DNA from: JAZKIX01 sp040384645
GTDB taxonomy: Bacteria; Pseudomonadota; Gammaproteobacteria; Burkholderiales; Burkholderiaceae_D
Length of the DNA stretch: 62,374 nt
Direction of reading: 5' to 3'
Assembly (NCBI GenBank): GCA_040384645.1
Contig: JAZKIX010000077.1
Coordinates: forward strand, 1-62,374
Shown here: positions 26,936 through 35,606 of the stretch, in pieces
How positions within the stretch are numbered: the first letter of the stretch is position 1
How the letters are laid out: every line of letters begins with the position of its first letter
Program-made: the position numbers and the translations under genes
Notes under the pieces: generated by a model
Seen by the model: only the letters and a program-made list of their open reading frames with translations
Database searches by the model: none
What the model was told of the DNA's origin: nothing

Positions 26936-27447
26936 ATGAAAATAGCTTACTCAATTGCGTTCAGCGTTCCTCTGCTCAGCGCATCCGCCATGGCAGCCGA
27001 CTTGAGCGTCAAGCTGGAATTGCCCCAGCTCAACGTCGCTGAATACCATCGTCCCTACGTCGCCATGTGGTTGGAAAAAGGCGACCAGAGCGTGGTTACC
27101 ATGCTGGCTTATACGATTTGAAAAAGAAGGACAACGGCGGCACCAAATGGCTGATGGACATGCGCCAATGGTGGCGCAAGGGCGGCCGCGAGTTGCAAGT
27201 GCCGGTCGACGGCGTGACGGGTGCTACCCGCGCGCCGGGCGAACATAGCATCAGCTTTGCCGGTAGCAAGTCGGTGATCGACCAATTACCGGCGGGCGAT
27301 TACCAATTCGTCGTGGAAGCGGCGCGTGAAGGTGGCGGGCGGGAAGTCGTACGCGTGCCTTTCAAGTGGCCTGCCAAAGCCGTGCAGAGTAGCGCTGCTA
27401 AAGGTAAGGAAGAGTTAGGTACCGTCACCGTACAAATTAAACCTTGA
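26936..27447 (+). pseudogene. DUF2271 family periplasmic protein, frameshifted
   Basis: The first frame (26936-27121) encodes a signal peptide and PYVAMWLEKGDQSVVTMLA, then runs to a stop. The rest continues in the next frame from about 27112 (YDLKKKDNGGTKWLMDMRQW, DGVTGATRAPGEH, QLPAGDYQFVVEAAREGGGR) to 27447. Together they make a full DUF2271 protein, where the family usually reads LAVWYD at the join. The break equals a net loss of about four bases. DUF2271 proteins accompany PepSY and ApbE proteins; their role is unknown. A sequencing error is possible, since the second half shows no decay. Confidence 0.85.
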
Positions 27448-27464
27448 GATCCAGGAGCCACACC

Positions 27465-28313
27465 ATGTTCGCACTATTTAACAAACCTGCTTTTACCGCG
27501 CTGTCTGCCATCGCTTTAGTTGCTGCCTTGCCCCTGAATGCGCATGCGCACCGGACCTGGTTGCTGCCTTCGTCCACCTTGGTCGAGAGCAAGGATCCAT
27601 GGGTGACGATTGACGCCGCGGTGTCAGAAAACCTGTTCGACCTAGACGCAGTCGGGATGAAACTCGACGGCCTGTCCGTCACCGGGCCTGACGGTGCCAA
27701 TGTCAAACCGGAAAACCAGTTTTTTGGAAAGTTGCGTAACAGCTTCGACCTCAAGCTGGCCAAGCCCGGCACTTATAAAGTGAGCGTGGTCGCCGAAAGT
27801 TTGATGGTCAGTTATAAACTCAAGGGCGAAGCCAAGCGCTGGCGCGGCACTGAACAAGAGTTCAAGACCGACATGCCAGCCGGTGCGGAAGATCTCAAGA
27901 TCATGCGCATGCACGGACGCCAGGAAACCTTTGTTTCCGCCGGTAAGGTCGATACCAAGGTTTTTAGCACTAGCGGCAAAGGGCTGGAACTGGAACCGAT
28001 TACCCATCCCAACGATTTACGTACCGGCGACCCAGCCAAAATGCGCTTGCTGTTCAATGGCAAACCCGCAGCTAATCTGTCCTTGAGCCTGATCCCGGGC
28101 GGCGTGCGCTATCGCGGTTTGTTGGGCGAGATCAGGTTGGTGGCCGATGCAAAAGGCGAGGTGTCGTTGACCCTGCCGGCCGCGGGAATGTACTGGCTGA
28201 GCGCCACGCATTCACAGCAGGCAACGCCGGTGGAAGGAAAGTCAGCGGGTGCGTTGGAAAAGGCTGAAACAAAATTTTCATATTCGGCGACCCTGGAAGT
28301 GCTGCCGCAGTAA
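27465..28313 (+). CDS. DUF4198 domain periplasmic protein
   Basis: A 282-residue secreted protein. The ATG at 27465 follows AGGAG and gives a signal peptide ending NAHAHRTWLLPSS; HAHxxWL right after cleavage is the DUF4198 signature, and this N-terminal His pair may bind a metal. The remainder is beta-rich (Ig-like) and includes the domain's typical NDLRTGDPAKMRLLFNGKP. DUF4198 proteins are often found in nickel, cobalt or iron uptake clusters (NikK-like). Here it belongs to the Fur-box cluster. Confidence 0.85.
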   Translation: MFALFNKPAFTALSAIALVAALPLNAHAHRTWLLPSSTLVESKDPWVTIDAAVSENLFDLDAVGMKLDGLSVTGPDGANVKPENQFFGKLRNSFDLKLAKPGTYKVSVVAESLMVSYKLKGEAKRWRGTEQEFKTDMPAGAEDLKIMRMHGRQETFVSAGKVDTKVFSTSGKGLELEPITHPNDLRTGDPAKMRLLFNGKPAANLSLSLIPGGVRYRGLLGEIRLVADAKGEVSLTLPAAGMYWLSATHSQQATPVEGKSAGALEKAETKFSYSATLEVLPQ

Positions 28314-28337
28314 TCTGTAGACAGATGATGGCGCGCT

Positions 28338-28453
28338 AGGTCGGGCTTGAGCCCGACTTGCACAATGTTGGCTATTCACTATCGGCGATTTGCTTTGACG
28401 GATTGGCGCTCCGTTTTTTAATAACGAAACATTGTCGGGTTGAAACCCGACCT
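28338..28453. repeat. Inverted pair of REP-type palindromes
   Basis: AGGTCGGGCTTGAGCCCGAC and GTCGGGTTGAAACCCGACCT stand about 75 bp apart and are inverted to each other; the flanking ACAATGTT and AACATTGT also pair. This is a BIME-like arrangement between the DUF4198 gene and apbE and could attenuate transcription. Confidence 0.75.
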
Positions 28454-28494
28454 CCAAGCGCAAGTAACATCAGCCGTTCAGTAAAACTCAACTT

Positions 28495-29514
28495 ATGCAC
28501 CGCATCCTGATTCCCAGTAACGTTTCCGCCGACTTGCCTCCCCTTGGTGCCAGCCTCTCACAATTTAATGGCTTGAGCATGGGTACCAGCTGGTCGGTCA
28601 GCTTGATAGCGCGCGCCGGCATGGATGCGCAGCCTTTGCAAGCGAGCATTCAGCGTCAGTTGGACGATGTGGTGGCGCAGATGAGCCATTGGGAAGCCGA
28701 TTCCAATCTTGGACGCTTCAATCTGGCATCGGCAGGCACGCTACATCCTTTACCAGAGAATTTTTTCAACGTGCTGGCCTACGGCATTACGGTAGCGCAG
28801 CACAGTGGCGGTGCCTATAACCCGCTAGCGGGTGCACTGGTCAATTGTTGGGGCTTCGGCCCGCACGCCCGGCACGACGAAGCAGGATTTGCGATCCCGT
28901 CGGCGGACGCCATCCTCGCAGCGCGTAACAAGTGCGATTGGCGCGACCTGCAGCTTGATCATCCCACTCGCAGCGTGCGCCAGCCGGGCGGGGCATTACT
29001 CGATTTTTCTTCCATCGCCAAAGGCTATGCCGTCGACGCCGTGGCGCAATATCTTGAAGCGCAAGGGATTGGCCATTACCTGGTCGAGCTCGGCGGAGAA
29101 CTGCGCGGCGCCGGGATGAAACCCGACGGCCAACCTTGGTGGGTGGAGCTGGAACAGCCTGCAACAGGGCAGGACCAGCCCGATAATGCTGGACCAATCA
29201 TTGTGGCCTTGCATGGGCTGGCGGTAGCGACCTCGGGCGACTATCGGCGCTACTTTCATCTGGATGGCAAATTATTCCCGCACACCATCGATCCGCGTAC
29301 AGGCTATCCGATCGACAACGGCATTGCATCGGTCACCGTGCTTCATTCGCAGTGCATGGCGGCCGATGCGCTATCGACTGCCTTGACAGTGCTTGGTGTG
29401 GAAGCCGGGATGGAATTCGCGCAAGAGCGCAATATCGCGGCGCGATTCCTGTTACGTCAGCCGGACGGTTTTACTGAACATACGAGCAGCGCCTTTCTGG
29501 ATATGCTGGAATGA
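28495..29514 (+). CDS. apbE: FAD:protein FMN transferase ApbE
   Basis: A 339-residue flavin transferase. Family motifs are GLSMGTSWSV, GAYNPLAGALVNCWGFG, DFSSIAKGYAVDAVAQYL and HTIDPRTGYPIDNGIASVTV, with the Mg-binding Asp/Thr in the last. It attaches FMN to Ser/Thr of target flavoproteins outside the cytoplasm. No lipobox or clear signal peptide is present at this start, which is odd for ApbE; a cytoplasmic form or a start further upstream is possible. Its stop overlaps the next start (ATGA). Confidence 0.92.
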   Translation: MHRILIPSNVSADLPPLGASLSQFNGLSMGTSWSVSLIARAGMDAQPLQASIQRQLDDVVAQMSHWEADSNLGRFNLASAGTLHPLPENFFNVLAYGITVAQHSGGAYNPLAGALVNCWGFGPHARHDEAGFAIPSADAILAARNKCDWRDLQLDHPTRSVRQPGGALLDFSSIAKGYAVDAVAQYLEAQGIGHYLVELGGELRGAGMKPDGQPWWVELEQPATGQDQPDNAGPIIVALHGLAVATSGDYRRYFHLDGKLFPHTIDPRTGYPIDNGIASVTVLHSQCMAADALSTALTVLGVEAGMEFAQERNIAARFLLRQPDGFTEHTSSAFLDMLE

Positions 29515-30902
29515 GTTTGCTTAGCGAAGACGCGCAGCGCCTGTGGGCAGCGACCGGGATGGTGCTGGCTTACGCGGCAATGTGCGGCGCAATTGCATGG
29601 GGTCAATGGCGCAAGCGACGTGAGTCCAAGCGGCGGCGCATGCAATTGCAGCCAGACCAACAGCAAGCCAGCGGCTGGATAATCGCTTTTGGCAGCCAGA
29701 CCGGCACGGCAGAAGAGCTGGCGCAGCAGAGCGCAGACACATTGCGGCTGGCTGGAATTTCCGTGCATGTATGCACGCTTTCGGAATTGGGCCTGGATGC
29801 ACTGGCCGGTGCGACGCGGATTTTGTTCATTACCAGCACCTATGGCGAAGGCGATGCGCCGGACAATGCGGCCGTATTTGCAGGGCGTTTGATGGACGAC
29901 CAGCAGGCAGGCCCGCGGAGTCTGCAACATCTGCACTACGCGGTGCTTGCACTGGGCGACAGTAGTTACGCGGCCTACTGCGGTTTCGGTAAGGCACTAG
30001 ATCAATGCTTACAACAACGCGGCGCGCAGCCGATGTTTGACCGCATCGACGTCGACCGCTGCGATGCGCAAGCGATCAGCACCTGGCGGCAGCAACTAAG
30101 CCATCTTGCCGGTACCAGCGATCTGCCCGATTGGAACGGAGCGCCATTTTCCGACTGGCGTTTGCTGGAGCGGCGCCTGCTTAATCCGGGCAGTTTGGGT
30201 GAAGCTGTGTTCCATCTGGAGTTGCAGCCTGTCGCACAGCAAGCGGCGCAATGGCAATCGGGCGATTTAGTCCAAATCATGGCGCCCTCAGATCCCACCC
30301 GCCCACGCGAATATTCCATCGCTTCGATTGCAGAAGAAGGGCGGGTCCATCTATTGCTGCGTTTGCATCGGCATGCGGATGGTCGTGTTGGCCATGCATC
30401 GGGCTGGCTGGGAACCCAGCTTGAAGTCGGCGGCATCGTCCCGCTACGCTTGCGCCAGCATCGCCGCTTTCAGCTGGGTGACAATGCCGAGCGGCCGCTG
30501 ATCCTGATCGGCAATGGTACCGGCATCGCCGGATTGCGCGGCCATCTGAAAGCACGCATGCAAAGTGGCGCGCATGCCAACTGGCTGATTTTTGGCGAAC
30601 GCAATCGCCTGCACGATTTTCACTATCACGACGAAATAGAATCCTGGCAGGCATCCGGCGCGCTGGAACGGCTCGATGCTGCATTCTCGCGAGACCAGCC
30701 GCAGCGGCGGTATGTGCAGGATTGCTTGTTGCACGGCGGCGACGCCGTACGAGCTTGGGTGGAGCGGGGCGCCGCAATTTATGTCTGCGGCAGCTTGCAG
30801 GGCATGGCCGGCGGTGTGGACGACGCATTGCGCCAGTTGTTGGGCGATGCAGTGCTCGACAATTTGAATGTGAACGGGCGTTATCGGCGGGATGTGTATT
30901 GA
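29511..30902 (+). CDS. Membrane-anchored flavodoxin/FAD/NADPH reductase (CysJ-like)
   Basis: A 463-residue diflavin reductase. An N-terminal helix (about residues 10-27) is followed by a basic stretch RKRRESKRRR, so the body is cytoplasmic. The flavodoxin domain (FGSQTGTAEELAQQ, TSTYGEGDAPDN) binds FMN. The ferredoxin-reductase part has the FAD motif REYSIAS and the NADPH site GNGTGIAGLRGHL. It would pass electrons from NADPH to the membrane partner, plausibly the PepSY protein. Last gene of the cluster. Compared with CysJ it is short in the connecting domain. Confidence 0.92.
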   Translation: MSLLSEDAQRLWAATGMVLAYAAMCGAIAWGQWRKRRESKRRRMQLQPDQQQASGWIIAFGSQTGTAEELAQQSADTLRLAGISVHVCTLSELGLDALAGATRILFITSTYGEGDAPDNAAVFAGRLMDDQQAGPRSLQHLHYAVLALGDSSYAAYCGFGKALDQCLQQRGAQPMFDRIDVDRCDAQAISTWRQQLSHLAGTSDLPDWNGAPFSDWRLLERRLLNPGSLGEAVFHLELQPVAQQAAQWQSGDLVQIMAPSDPTRPREYSIASIAEEGRVHLLLRLHRHADGRVGHASGWLGTQLEVGGIVPLRLRQHRRFQLGDNAERPLILIGNGTGIAGLRGHLKARMQSGAHANWLIFGERNRLHDFHYHDEIESWQASGALERLDAAFSRDQPQRRYVQDCLLHGGDAVRAWVERGAAIYVCGSLQGMAGGVDDALRQLLGDAVLDNLNVNGRYRRDVY

Positions 30903-31065
30903 GTTGAGGCGGGGTTGGGCGCTTGTTGTGACGCGACCTGTTGTAGGGGCAGGCCATGCCGTGCCGGTTTTCTTATCTAATTAAATAGGCCCTCTCCCGC
31001 GAGCGGGCAGAGGGGGTAGAACCGGTGACGCTAACATGCTAAATGGCTGTGGGAAATTAAAAATT
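30903..31065. other. Intergenic region with REP-like palindrome
   Basis: Contains CCCTCTCCCGCGAGCGGGC at 30990, of the GC-rich family also seen at 24494. No gene is seen from here to the MFS start apart from element copy D. Confidence 0.5.
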
Positions 31066-31143
31066 GGCGGGTATATGCCAAAAAAATGCCGTACCCGCAG
31101 GTCTTTAAAGGGCTTTTAATAATACTGCGCCCAGTATTATTTC
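31066..31143 (+). repeat. Dispersed structured intergenic element, copy D
   Basis: GGCGGGTATATG at the left; GCGGGTA can pair with TACCCGC 18 bases on, while CCC can also pair with the later GGG, so two hairpins exclude each other. Ends AATACTG-cgcc-CAGTATT with a T run. It lies 164 bp past the reductase gene. Confidence 0.85.
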
Positions 31144-31426
31144 CCTTTCCAGAACCCCCTTCAGCGTTGATTTTCATCGGCGGCAGACGTTACGCACTTA
31201 TTTCGCAAGCCACCCGTCGTGGCAATCATGGCCACATCGCTGCCAACAACAGTCCCAAATCAAACAATTCTGTTTAAACGCAGGCTGTCACAAAAACGAT
31301 CACCACCGCGTCTTTACCAACGCCAAACTGCGCTTGGCATAATTTCGACAAATAATGTCTTTGTATCTTAAAACTGACGCGGCGTTTTTGCGTAAGATGG
31401 TTTGTCAATTTCAAGAAGAGGATTTC

Positions 31427-32671
31427 ATGTCCAGCATTTCATCCAATACCACTCCGGTGCCGAGCATGCGGCAAGATGCCAAAGTCATCGGCTTGGTCGG
31501 CGTGGCGCACGGCGTTTCGCATTTTTTCCACATGATCCTGGCGCCGCTGTTTCCGTGGCTGAAGGACGCTTTCAGCCTGTCGTATGCCGAACTGGGATTT
31601 TTGATGTCGGTATTTTTCCTGGTGTCAGGGGTAGGGCAGGCACTGGCAGGTTTTGTGGTGGACCGGATCGGCGCCCGCGCGGTCTTGTTTGCTGGGATCG
31701 CTTGTCTGGGCGTGTCAGCGCTGGCGTTGTCGGCGGCGCAGAATTACGGCATGTTGCTGGCCGGTTCGATGCTGGCCGGTCTCGGCAATAGTGTGTTTCA
31801 CCCAGCCGATTTCACCTTGCTCAACAAGCGTGTTTCGGTTGCGCGGTTGGGGCATGCTTTTTCGGTGCATGGGATTACGGGCAATCTGGGCTGGGCGGCG
31901 GCACCGGTGTTTTTGACCGTGCTGGCCGACTTGTTTAGCTGGCGCACGGCCTTGTTTGCGGCGGCGTTTATTCCCTTTACGGTATTGGCGGTGTTGCTGG
32001 TGTATCGCGATGTCTTGCGCACCGATGAGGTCAAGGCAGCAGTCGCCAGCCCACATCAAGAACCGGACGCCCATGTGCTCGATTTCATGCGTTTGCCGGC
32101 GGTGTGGATGTGTTTTGCGTTTTTCTTCATTACCTCGATGGCAATTGGCGGCATCCAGAGTTTTTCGGCATCCAGCTTGCGCGCCTTGTATGGCATGTCC
32201 TTGGCGTGGGCTACAGCCGGCTACACTTGGTATATGCTGGCCTCGGCGCTGGGGATGGTGTGGGGCGGTTTTCTGGCCTCGAAAACCACGCGCCACGACC
32301 GCACTATCGGCTTGTCTTTTCTGGCGGCGGGCGGTTTTGCCCTGATAATTGCCAGCGGCCTGGTACCGTCCTTGATCGCCGTGGTGTTGATGGGCGGGAT
32401 CGGCTTTGGCGCCGGCGTCTCCAATCCGTCGCGCGATTTATTGATCCGTGCGGCAGCACCCAAGAATGCGACAGGGCGTGTGTACGGCGTGGTGTATTCG
32501 GGACTTGATATCGGTTTGGCGGGATCGCCGGTTTTATTTGGCGCCTTGATGGATGCTAATCATCCAGCCGCGGTCTTTATCGGGATCGCCTGCTTCCAGA
32601 TCCTGGCGATTTTGACGGCGCTGAGCGTGGGGATCAATACGGCCAAGAAAGCCGCCTTGAGCGCGGCCTAA
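31427..32671 (+). CDS. MFS transporter, Fsr-like
   Basis: A 414-residue, 12-helix major facilitator. Starting at 31427 (AGAGGA upstream) gives a short polar N-terminus then VGVAHGVSHFFHMILAPLFP, as in fosmidomycin-resistance (Fsr)-type transporters. The MFS loop motif is DRIGARAVLF. Probably a proton-driven drug or metabolite exporter; the substrate is unknown. Confidence 0.88.
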   Translation: MSSISSNTTPVPSMRQDAKVIGLVGVAHGVSHFFHMILAPLFPWLKDAFSLSYAELGFLMSVFFLVSGVGQALAGFVVDRIGARAVLFAGIACLGVSALALSAAQNYGMLLAGSMLAGLGNSVFHPADFTLLNKRVSVARLGHAFSVHGITGNLGWAAAPVFLTVLADLFSWRTALFAAAFIPFTVLAVLLVYRDVLRTDEVKAAVASPHQEPDAHVLDFMRLPAVWMCFAFFFITSMAIGGIQSFSASSLRALYGMSLAWATAGYTWYMLASALGMVWGGFLASKTTRHDRTIGLSFLAAGGFALIIASGLVPSLIAVVLMGGIGFGAGVSNPSRDLLIRAAAPKNATGRVYGVVYSGLDIGLAGSPVLFGALMDANHPAAVFIGIACFQILAILTALSVGINTAKKAALSAA

Positions 32672-32730
32672 GAATGCTGTCGTGCTGCGGACACCAACGG
32701 TCCGCAGCATGGTTCAACCTTCTTAATAGC

Positions 32731-34017
32731 TTATTCCGCCGTGTAATAAAACATCGCCATCGAACGTGGTGACATGCTTGCTGGCTCTCCTGTTTTGGCG
32801 GGCACTTTAATAAAATCGACTTCATCGAAGGCGATTTTGGCATTAAAGGCTTTGCCATCGGTCAGTTTCCAACCCTTGATCGCAGGGTTCAGCTCAATCG
32901 TTTTGGTGTCGCGGTTGATTACTGAGAGTGTCAATTGTTTGCCTTTTTTAGCGGCATGCACCCATAGATTCTCGTCGCTGGCCTTCACCGCAACTGCTGC
33001 ACCACGCAAATCTTTCATCAGTTTATAAGCGTAAAACGTCGGGCGCGGCTCGCCGGAAGTACCTAAGATACCGTGCCCATGCGTCGCTTGCAGTGCGAAA
33101 TAACTAGCGTGTTCGGCACCGCCTTCAGCCAGTCGCATGGCCGCTTCCGCTGCCCACAATGCACCGGTCTGGTCGGCAATCAAACGCTCGTTGCGGCTTT
33201 GCCACGATAGGCCAAACTCGGTCACGCCGAATTGAATCGTGCGCTGGTAGCCGAGCGGATTGGCGGTTTTATCAGCCCATAATTTACGATGTCGTTCCAT
33301 CGACGTATCAACTTCGACGATGGTATCGAGCGCATCTTCTTCGCTCATTTTGCCGTCGGTGGGATAGATATGCCAGGTCAGCATGTCGATGACGTCGCCG
33401 CAGGCTGCGACCACGCCTTCGAGCATACCTTCAGGGCGCGCACTGGTGTTGGAAACGGCGGGGCCGGCAAATTTTGCTGTCGGGTCGACCTTCAAGATCG
33501 CTTCACGCTGGGCGCGAAAGGTCGCGCAATATCTTTCCGGCGTCCAGCTGGGGTCGCCGCGATTACTGGAAAACAGGTCGAATTCGTTACCAATTTCCCA
33601 ATAGGCCGGATGGATACCCAATTTATGCGCTGCGATCACCGCATCGGCGGCGTCTTGCGGCTTGTTCTTTGAATCCGCTTTGGTGGCGAAAACACGGGTG
33701 TGGATGATGCTGACCGGCGCTTCCAGCAGCTTTTGGTTGATGACAAAAACGTCCAGTACATCCTTGGTCAAGTCATTTTCATCGCCTACATTGCCGCCTG
33801 GGAAACGCAACACGGCCGGTTTGACTTCCTTAAATTGTTTAGTGAAGTCATAGACTTGCATCCAGTTGCCAAAGTTAAAATTGGCCATCACGTAATCAGT
33901 AAATTGCTTGCCGGTTTCGGCGCCGATTTCAAGCGTTGCAGGCGCGGCCAACACGGCTGGAGTGAGCGAGACGCTGGCCGACAGCAGCAACGCATGAAGC
34001 AAGGGGTGTTTTTTCAT
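32731..34017 (-). CDS. Secreted glycoside hydrolase of clan GH-A type
   Basis: A 428-residue protein with a signal peptide from 34017 (MKKHPLLHALLLSASVSLTP). The (beta/alpha)8 part has the acid/base motif YWEIGNEFDLF (about residue 140) and a candidate nucleophile in FGVTEFGLSW (about 255), the two Glu positions of clan A retaining glycosidases. The C-terminal 90 residues are a beta domain. It is nearest in feel to GH39/GH51/GH79 enzymes, such as arabinofuranosidases or heparanase-like hydrolases, but I cannot assign a substrate. No sugar transport genes are beside it. Confidence 0.75.
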   Translation of the reverse strand: MKKHPLLHALLLSASVSLTPAVLAAPATLEIGAETGKQFTDYVMANFNFGNWMQVYDFTKQFKEVKPAVLRFPGGNVGDENDLTKDVLDVFVINQKLLEAPVSIIHTRVFATKADSKNKPQDAADAVIAAHKLGIHPAYWEIGNEFDLFSSNRGDPSWTPERYCATFRAQREAILKVDPTAKFAGPAVSNTSARPEGMLEGVVAACGDVIDMLTWHIYPTDGKMSEEDALDTIVEVDTSMERHRKLWADKTANPLGYQRTIQFGVTEFGLSWQSRNERLIADQTGALWAAEAAMRLAEGGAEHASYFALQATHGHGILGTSGEPRPTFYAYKLMKDLRGAAVAVKASDENLWVHAAKKGKQLTLSVINRDTKTIELNPAIKGWKLTDGKAFNAKIAFDEVDFIKVPAKTGEPASMSPRSMAMFYYTAE

Positions 34018-34315
34018 AATATTCGTTCCAAAAGGGTTCAGGAGACCGCATTTCACCGGTTTTATATTTTGTACAGAAGTGCAAGAAGGCGTAAAACAAT
34101 CTCAATGCAACGCGGCAAATATAGCATGCCAAGAGTGGCATAGCGTAAGCGGTTAACATAAATTGACAAGCTTGTATTCCATATTGAGGTGCGTCCTTGC
34201 ATCATGCCGATTTTTTGACGTAGCGCAAGCAGTAAGGCACTAGCTGTTGCTGTTGCCAAGGCGTTTGTCTGGCAACGCTGCTATGGTGGGAATTTATCGG
34301 AAATAGGGAGCCATC
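34018..34315. other. Intergenic region, no gene seen
   Basis: AT-rich gap between the divergent glycosidase and RraA-like genes; both promoters must lie here. TGGCAACGCTGC near 34270 is the only minor palindrome. Confidence 0.5.
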
Positions 34316-34825
34316 ATGACCATGCATCCAGCATTTGCCACCACTGACCTGTGCGATCACCATGAAGACCAGTTCAGCGATGGCCGCTTGCAAGTCTTGC
34401 CGCCGCTGTATGGGACATTCGGCAAACGCATCAGATTTGCCGGCCCAGCCAGGACCATCCAGGTATTTGAAGACAATGTGCTGGTGCGCGCTGCGCTGGA
34501 ACAAGCGGGCGACGGTCACGTGCTGGTGGTTGACGGCGGCGGTAGCCTGCGCTGCGCCCTGGTCGGCGGCAAGCTCGCCGTACTGGCGCAAGACAATGGC
34601 TGGGCCGGCATCATCGTGCACGGCTGTATCCGTGATGTCGACGAAATCAATGCCTGCGACATTGGCGTGCGTGCCTTGGCAGTCCACCCAAAACGTAGCG
34701 TGCGCAAGGGCGTGGGCGAAGTCGATGTGGTCGTGACGATTGCGGATGTGACGATCCGGCCGGGCGATTGGATTTATGCCGATGCGGATGGTGTTCTGGT
34801 GGCGCAGAAGGCGCTTATTTGGTAA
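34316..34825 (+). CDS. rraA: RraA family protein (RNase E regulator / HMG aldolase fold)
   Basis: A 169-residue protein with the RraA core: TTDLCDHH, GPARTIQVFEDN, VLVVDGGGSLRCALVGG and GIIVHGCIRDVDEI, then KRSVRKGVGEVDVVV and PGDWIYADADGVLV. It is at the length of E. coli RraA, which binds RNase E and lowers its activity. The retained R...D pair in GCIRDVDE also occurs in class II 4-hydroxy-4-methyl-2-oxoglutarate aldolases of the same fold, so an aldolase role is possible. AGGGAG precedes the ATG. Confidence 0.88.
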   Translation: MTMHPAFATTDLCDHHEDQFSDGRLQVLPPLYGTFGKRIRFAGPARTIQVFEDNVLVRAALEQAGDGHVLVVDGGGSLRCALVGGKLAVLAQDNGWAGIIVHGCIRDVDEINACDIGVRALAVHPKRSVRKGVGEVDVVVTIADVTIRPGDWIYADADGVLVAQKALIW

Positions 34826-34842
34826 CTTATCTGGTGAAAAAT

Positions 34843-34920
34843 CGGGGGTATATGGAAAAACATGCCTTTAGCCGCTCGGTTTTGTTGAGCATTAAAAAAT
34901 ACTGCCAGTAGTATATTTTA
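34843..34920 (+). repeat. Dispersed structured intergenic element, copy E
   Basis: CGGGGGTATATG at the left, a middle GCTC/GAGC stem, and ATACT-gccagt-AGTAT-ATTTTA at the right. It lies 18 bp past rraA on the same strand. Confidence 0.85.
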
Positions 34921-35034
34921 TTATTTATACACTTTTCAAGCGCAAATCTGATCGAAAAAGAGCACTATATTTGCTCTAAATGGACACGCCGCCTGAGCCC
35001 AGCGCTTCAATCTTCCCGCCAAACCATCTGCGTA

Positions 35035-35520
35035 TCACCAAAAACGCCACCAAGGTTTCAGTGCTTTAACGCCTCCGTTCATTGAATTTTTCACCTCCGG
35101 CGGATCGTCGCCAAATGAAAAATTGCTCGACGTGGCTATGCGTCCTTTCTGAGGATCGTAAGCGACGTAATTTCTTTCTTCGAAAAACGTGACCACTTTT
35201 TCACGGAAGCTTTCATCCACGCTGCTATCCCATCTAACCGCGCCAAATTTCATTGACATAAATATGTATTCTGGGCAGACATCCATATCTGGGAAATATC
35301 CATCTCCATAACCGAGCCAGCAACCATACAAAAATCCTTTTTCGGATTCGGTGTATTCCGTAGATGGACATGCAGCCCGAACATCATCAACCAATCGCTG
35401 CATTTCTTTTTCCTGCTCAGGATTTGCTGGCTGATCGGCGTTACGTGAAGGTATTCTTAATTCCAATCCAGCCATTGCATCCATTGTCGACTTGGGAAAG
35501 AAAAAGAGATCGAAACTCAT
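35035..35520 (-). CDS. Hypothetical protein with C-terminal PWWRFW tail
   Basis: A 161-residue cytoplasmic-looking protein starting MSFDLFFFPKSTMDAMAGLE; it is acidic and has no membrane helix. It ends in KPWWRFW; a nearly identical end (KPWWQFW) closes the unrelated gene at 61791. MSFDLFF...-type openings occur in small uncharacterised proteins, some linked to toxin immunity, but I cannot assign a role. It stands between element copy E and the ppa terminator. Confidence 0.75.
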   Translation of the reverse strand: MSFDLFFFPKSTMDAMAGLELRIPSRNADQPANPEQEKEMQRLVDDVRAACPSTEYTESEKGFLYGCWLGYGDGYFPDMDVCPEYIFMSMKFGAVRWDSSVDESFREKVVTFFEERNYVAYDPQKGRIATSSNFSFGDDPPEVKNSMNGGVKALKPWWRFW

Positions 35521-35562
35521 AGAGCACCCCTGAAGTGAATCGATGACTAGCGTCTAGCTGAC

Positions 35563-35594
35563 GAAAAAAAAGCGCATCGTATGCGCTTTTTTTA
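35563..35594 (-). terminator. Terminator after ppa
   Basis: AAAAAGCGCAT and ATGCGCTTTTT form a hairpin with a 3-base loop and A/T runs on both sides; it is 14 bp past the ppa stop on the minus strand. Confidence 0.88.
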
Positions 35595-35606
35595 ATAATA
35601 AAATTA

